64,000 bases of DNA from Acinetobacter sichuanensis. Its GTDB lineage: Bacteria > Pseudomonadota > Gammaproteobacteria > Pseudomonadales > Moraxellaceae. Each line of letters begins with the position of its first letter. Positions within the stretch are counted from its first letter, which is position 1. Below the pieces are notes generated by a model, which worked only from the letters and a program-made list of their open reading frames with translations, was not told the DNA's origin and did not search any database. This document shows, in pieces, positions 61,207 to 64,000 of this stretch. The DNA lies in assembly GCF_003024515.2 (NCBI RefSeq), contig NZ_PYIX02000002.1, forward strand, positions 231,116-295,115, in the 5' to 3' direction. Position numbers and translations under genes: made by a program.

Positions 61207-64000
61207 CTATTTAGCATACCAATTCATTGGTTTGGTTTGAGCAACACATTTCCACTTACCAGTACCATGAAGATTGCCTGCTAGTTGCAAACCACCACAG
61301 TTTCCATCAGATTGACCTGGTGCGAATGCACTACCTAAAATCCCTTGCCCTAGAGCAGCACTTGATACTTCACTTCCGAGAACATCACTCTCTTTCCCTG
61401 GTCTCCAACCTGTTTTACTCTCCTCGAGAGTGTTAAGAGTTACGTTCGTGCCCGTTCCACTCAAACAAGCACCAAATGGTAAACAATAATATTGACGATA
61501 AGTTTCTCCAATAACACGAACTTGACATGGATCTGGATTGGGATTAATTGTTTCACTTTCAGGGTCATAAACAGTCATCAACAGAGTATTAGCAACGACT
61601 ATTAATGGTTCAAATGCTTTTATCCCACCTAATTGTCGATAACTATTATTTGCTCTCTCTGTACCAGCTGAATTACTCGATAAAGAACGATACCAACCAT
61701 AACGAGTAGCTGCGTTAACTGTATTCACGTAAGGAATTAACTGATTTTTTAATACACCAAAACCGCTATTTCGAACAATAACCTGAGGATTTTGTATAAG
61801 GCTAGCTAATGTTAAATCTTTAGTCGCTAATGCATAATCAGCTGCATAATTTGTATTTAAATCTTTTTTCAGTACATCTGTATCCATAATTGCATAAATA
61901 TTATTAGCTAATTGACCCGTTAATGCTGTAGGTACAGATGAAGGACGCATACGCCCCAAAGGTGCAACATCTAATGGTGAACTACGATCACCAGATGCTA
62001 TAGCCATTAATATAAATCTCTTTCCTTGCTCACGATGCATAGTTAATGTTGGTGCTTCATAAAAACGTGGATTATTTCCATTCGTAATATTTGCACCCGT
62101 TGCATTTGTTGCCAGATTTGCGACTTTAACAACACGTACACCAAAGCTTTCACTATTTTCTGTTTTATTTTTATTGTTTAAATCAGCACGGAAAACTTGC
62201 CCTCCAAGATCTCCAAAATAAAAATGATCTACTAAACCATCAGCATCTGTATCTAATGTAGAAATATTACTTACAATACTGTGTTTGATATCTGCATTGT
62301 TCTTATCTGCACCAGCATTACTTACCCAAAATAAGCGGTCACCTGTTGCAGCATCAACAACATAAACAGCATTACCTTTTGCTTGTGATTTATTTGAACA
62401 TTGTGCTTTAAATGCAGCACTTTTTGATATATCTGCTGTGTAATCTGTATTAAGTTTAAAATGTGGATCTTCATAACATGTATCATAACCACCACTAATA
62501 AACATAACTCGCTTAATCACACCATTGATTCGAATATTACCCAATACTGGTTTAGACCAAGATTGTCCCATATGGTTATAATCTGTTTGATCTGCACTAA
62601 TTCTAAATAAAAATTTTGGTGAGGTTTTTGTCGTAATATCTAAGCCATAATAACTACTTCCTCCCATACGTAAGCCACCATATGCATACATTTTTTCAGC
62701 AACAATTTTTGTTGTTGCTGTATCTCCTGAACCTACCTGTTCATACTTATATATAGGATCAACAACCCAAGCTGCATCCGTACCTGCTGCAACACCTGCT
62801 GTAGATGATTCATCCCTTTTCAGAGCTAAGGACTGTACCGAGTCAGATAAAATATCTGATGGAATAAACGAGAATTGTTCTGTTCCTCTTTCTGCATCTA
62901 CTAAATGTAAACCACCTTCCATTGTTCCAAACAAAATTGATTGGCTACGTGTAGATTGTAATTCACCTTCACTATTTAGTACGCCTTCATAAGTTACTTG
63001 TACAGGCAATGAATGAGAAATCCCTCCTAAACTATTCCACTCTTTTCCTTCCTGTTGTAAAGGTACAGTTGTTAAATCAGTTGGTAGGTTTGTATCATTC
63101 AAATCAATTTTAAAACCTAAATAGTTAAGTATTTTACGTTTTAATAAATTAGTGAATTTTGAAGTTACTGCATTTTCATTTAAACTAGTTATTGTGGTTG
63201 CTAAAGTAGAGTTTTCCACTTCTGGTAAACGCAGTAAATTAGCCCCTTTAGATAATTGAGGCGTTAAGTTATTATCACTATCTAATTTAAAATTGGTGTA
63301 AAGATTACGTATTTTATTTGGTGCACCAACTATCGGCATTGGAATGTTTTTATACGCACCGCCTTTATATACACTTCCACCTTCATCAGCACCTGCCGTC
63401 CCCCAAAGATCATTAATCCCCGTATTAAACTTACCTTTATTATCTAATACTAATGAAGCAGTCGCTGATGCTCCTTCAGCTAAAGCACCATTCACAATAT
63501 CATATTTTTTTAAATTTCCTGCCCACAATACATCTGTACTACCTGGTCTTGGTTGAAATGCTCGAACATATCCCTGTGACGTAACACCTGTTGGATTTAA
63601 ATCATCAACAGGTACAGACCAAGCACCGGTGGTTAATGGTTCGATTGTTCCTGTATCTAAATTATTTAAAGCAGCAAGAACACTATTTGTAACATCTACT
63701 GCATCTTTTGCTTGGAAAAATCCACCATTACCAAAACCATCCTCTGCATTACGAAATACAGTATTGGGCTTTACAGTTTTATCTGTATTATAATATGAAC
63801 AATTATCACCCTCTTTGGCTGAACCAAGCTGACAAGCATTGCGTGTATCTGTTGTCAATGTAGCTGACATAGCCCCATCAAACTCTTTACCAAAACCAAC
63901 AAAAGCTGTCTGTATTGGACGCTGTTTAGGGTTAGTTATTGCATATAAACTACGTGCAAAAGCCCCCATACACTTCCAACCACTCTCTGAATGACTATTT
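61207..64000 (-). CDS. pilY1: PilY1-like pilus tip protein, second copy (partial, N-terminus outside window)
   Basis: A second PilY1 homologue, open to the window end with about 931 codons visible. The frame continues upstream of the ATG at 63969 (the end translates to SGWKCMGAFARS, matching SSTGWDC of the first copy), so 63969 is not the start. The C-terminal beta-propeller has FGTMEGGLHLVDAERGTEQF, LRMGGSSYYGLDI, and a calcium loop DTDADGLVD before YFGDLGGQVFRADL. The visible part is PilY1-type throughout but much diverged from the first copy, so it is an old paralogue. A vWA-like N-terminal region probably lies beyond the window. Confidence 0.9.
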   Translation of the reverse strand, partial: NSHSESGWKCMGAFARSLYAITNPKQRPIQTAFVGFGKEFDGAMSATLTTDTRNACQLGSAKEGDNCSYYNTDKTVKPNTVFRNAEDGFGNGGFFQAKDAVDVTNSVLAALNNLDTGTIEPLTTGAWSVPVDDLNPTGVTSQGYVRAFQPRPGSTDVLWAGNLKKYDIVNGALAEGASATASLVLDNKGKFNTGINDLWGTAGADEGGSVYKGGAYKNIPMPIVGAPNKIRNLYTNFKLDSDNNLTPQLSKGANLLRLPEVENSTLATTITSLNENAVTSKFTNLLKRKILNYLGFKIDLNDTNLPTDLTTVPLQQEGKEWNSLGGISHSLPVQVTYEGVLNSEGELQSTRSQSILFGTMEGGLHLVDAERGTEQFSFIPSDILSDSVQSLALKRDESSTAGVAAGTDAAWVVDPIYKYEQVGSGDTATTKIVAEKMYAYGGLRMGGSSYYGLDITTKTSPKFLFRISADQTDYNHMGQSWSKPVLGNIRINGVIKRVMFISGGYDTCYEDPHFKLNTDYTADISKSAAFKAQCSNKSQAKGNAVYVVDAATGDRLFWVSNAGADKNNADIKHSIVSNISTLDTDADGLVDHFYFGDLGGQVFRADLNNKNKTENSESFGVRVVKVANLATNATGANITNGNNPRFYEAPTLTMHREQGKRFILMAIASGDRSSPLDVAPLGRMRPSSVPTALTGQLANNIYAIMDTDVLKKDLNTNYAADYALATKDLTLASLIQNPQVIVRNSGFGVLKNQLIPYVNTVNAATRYGWYRSLSSNSAGTERANNSYRQLGGIKAFEPLIVVANTLLMTVYDPESETINPNPDPCQVRVIGETYRQYYCLPFGACLSGTGTNVTLNTLEESKTGWRPGKESDVLGSEVSSAALGQGILGSAFAPGQSDGNCGGLQLAGNLHGTGKWKCVAQTKPMNWYAK

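Overview
The window is chromosomal DNA from a low-GC gammaproteobacterium, almost certainly an Acinetobacter. The evidence is an Acinetobacter-type MdfA/CraA efflux pump, the FimU-PilV-PilW-PilX-PilY1-PilE pilus cluster followed by two pilin-like genes (the comC-comE-comF arrangement of A. baylyi), the RNase E/RluC/HAD-phosphatase neighbourhood and generally AT-rich codon use. I cannot name the species from sequence alone.

Layout. 1-7.0 kb: a partial 2-keto-4-pentenoate hydratase-like gene, a HAD phosphatase, rluC, and divergently rne with a long leader. 7.2-18.9 kb: a FATP-type acyl-CoA synthetase, a tRNA-Lys cluster (three identical UUU copies plus one CUU), a lipoprotein, PspC-like and HPP-CBS membrane proteins, an FAD oxidoreductase, a DEDDh exonuclease between two small membrane proteins, and glyQS.

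18.9-22.3 kb: an AT-rich three-gene operon on the minus strand immediately after the glyS terminator. It encodes a retron reverse transcriptase, a PtuA-like ATPase and a PtuB-like HNH protein, preceded by a recognisable msr-msd RNA, its own promoter and a terminator-like hairpin just ahead of the reverse transcriptase. This is a complete-looking tripartite (RT + ATPase + HNH, type I-A/Septu-like) retron and is the most interesting system in the window.

22.3-36.2 kb is accessory-flavoured: small lipoproteins and membrane proteins, two secreted LEA-like proteins (one with nine to ten 11-residue repeats), a TetR regulator, an alpha/beta hydrolase, two methyltransferases, a chagasin-type protease inhibitor, an orphan ParA, an AI-2E-family permease, SodC and the CraA-like pump. 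36.5-52.3 kb is mainly housekeeping: pirin, an RlaP-like nucleotidyltransferase, Sel1 proteins, a D-2-hydroxyglutarate dehydrogenase-like gene divergent from serA, two EamA transporters, a PPP-type phosphatase, a hemerythrin, a TSUP permease, truB, and the rpsP-rimM-trmD-rplS ribosome operon.

52.4-64 kb, all minus strand, holds two type IV pilus assembly modules. A full operon fimU-pilV-pilW-pilX-pilY1-pilin-pilin is preceded by a second pilY1-pilin-pilin module whose PilY1 runs off the window end. The two modules are homologous down to the overlapping junction between the paired pilins, which suggests duplication and diversification of the pilus-tip complex used for twitching, adhesion or DNA uptake.
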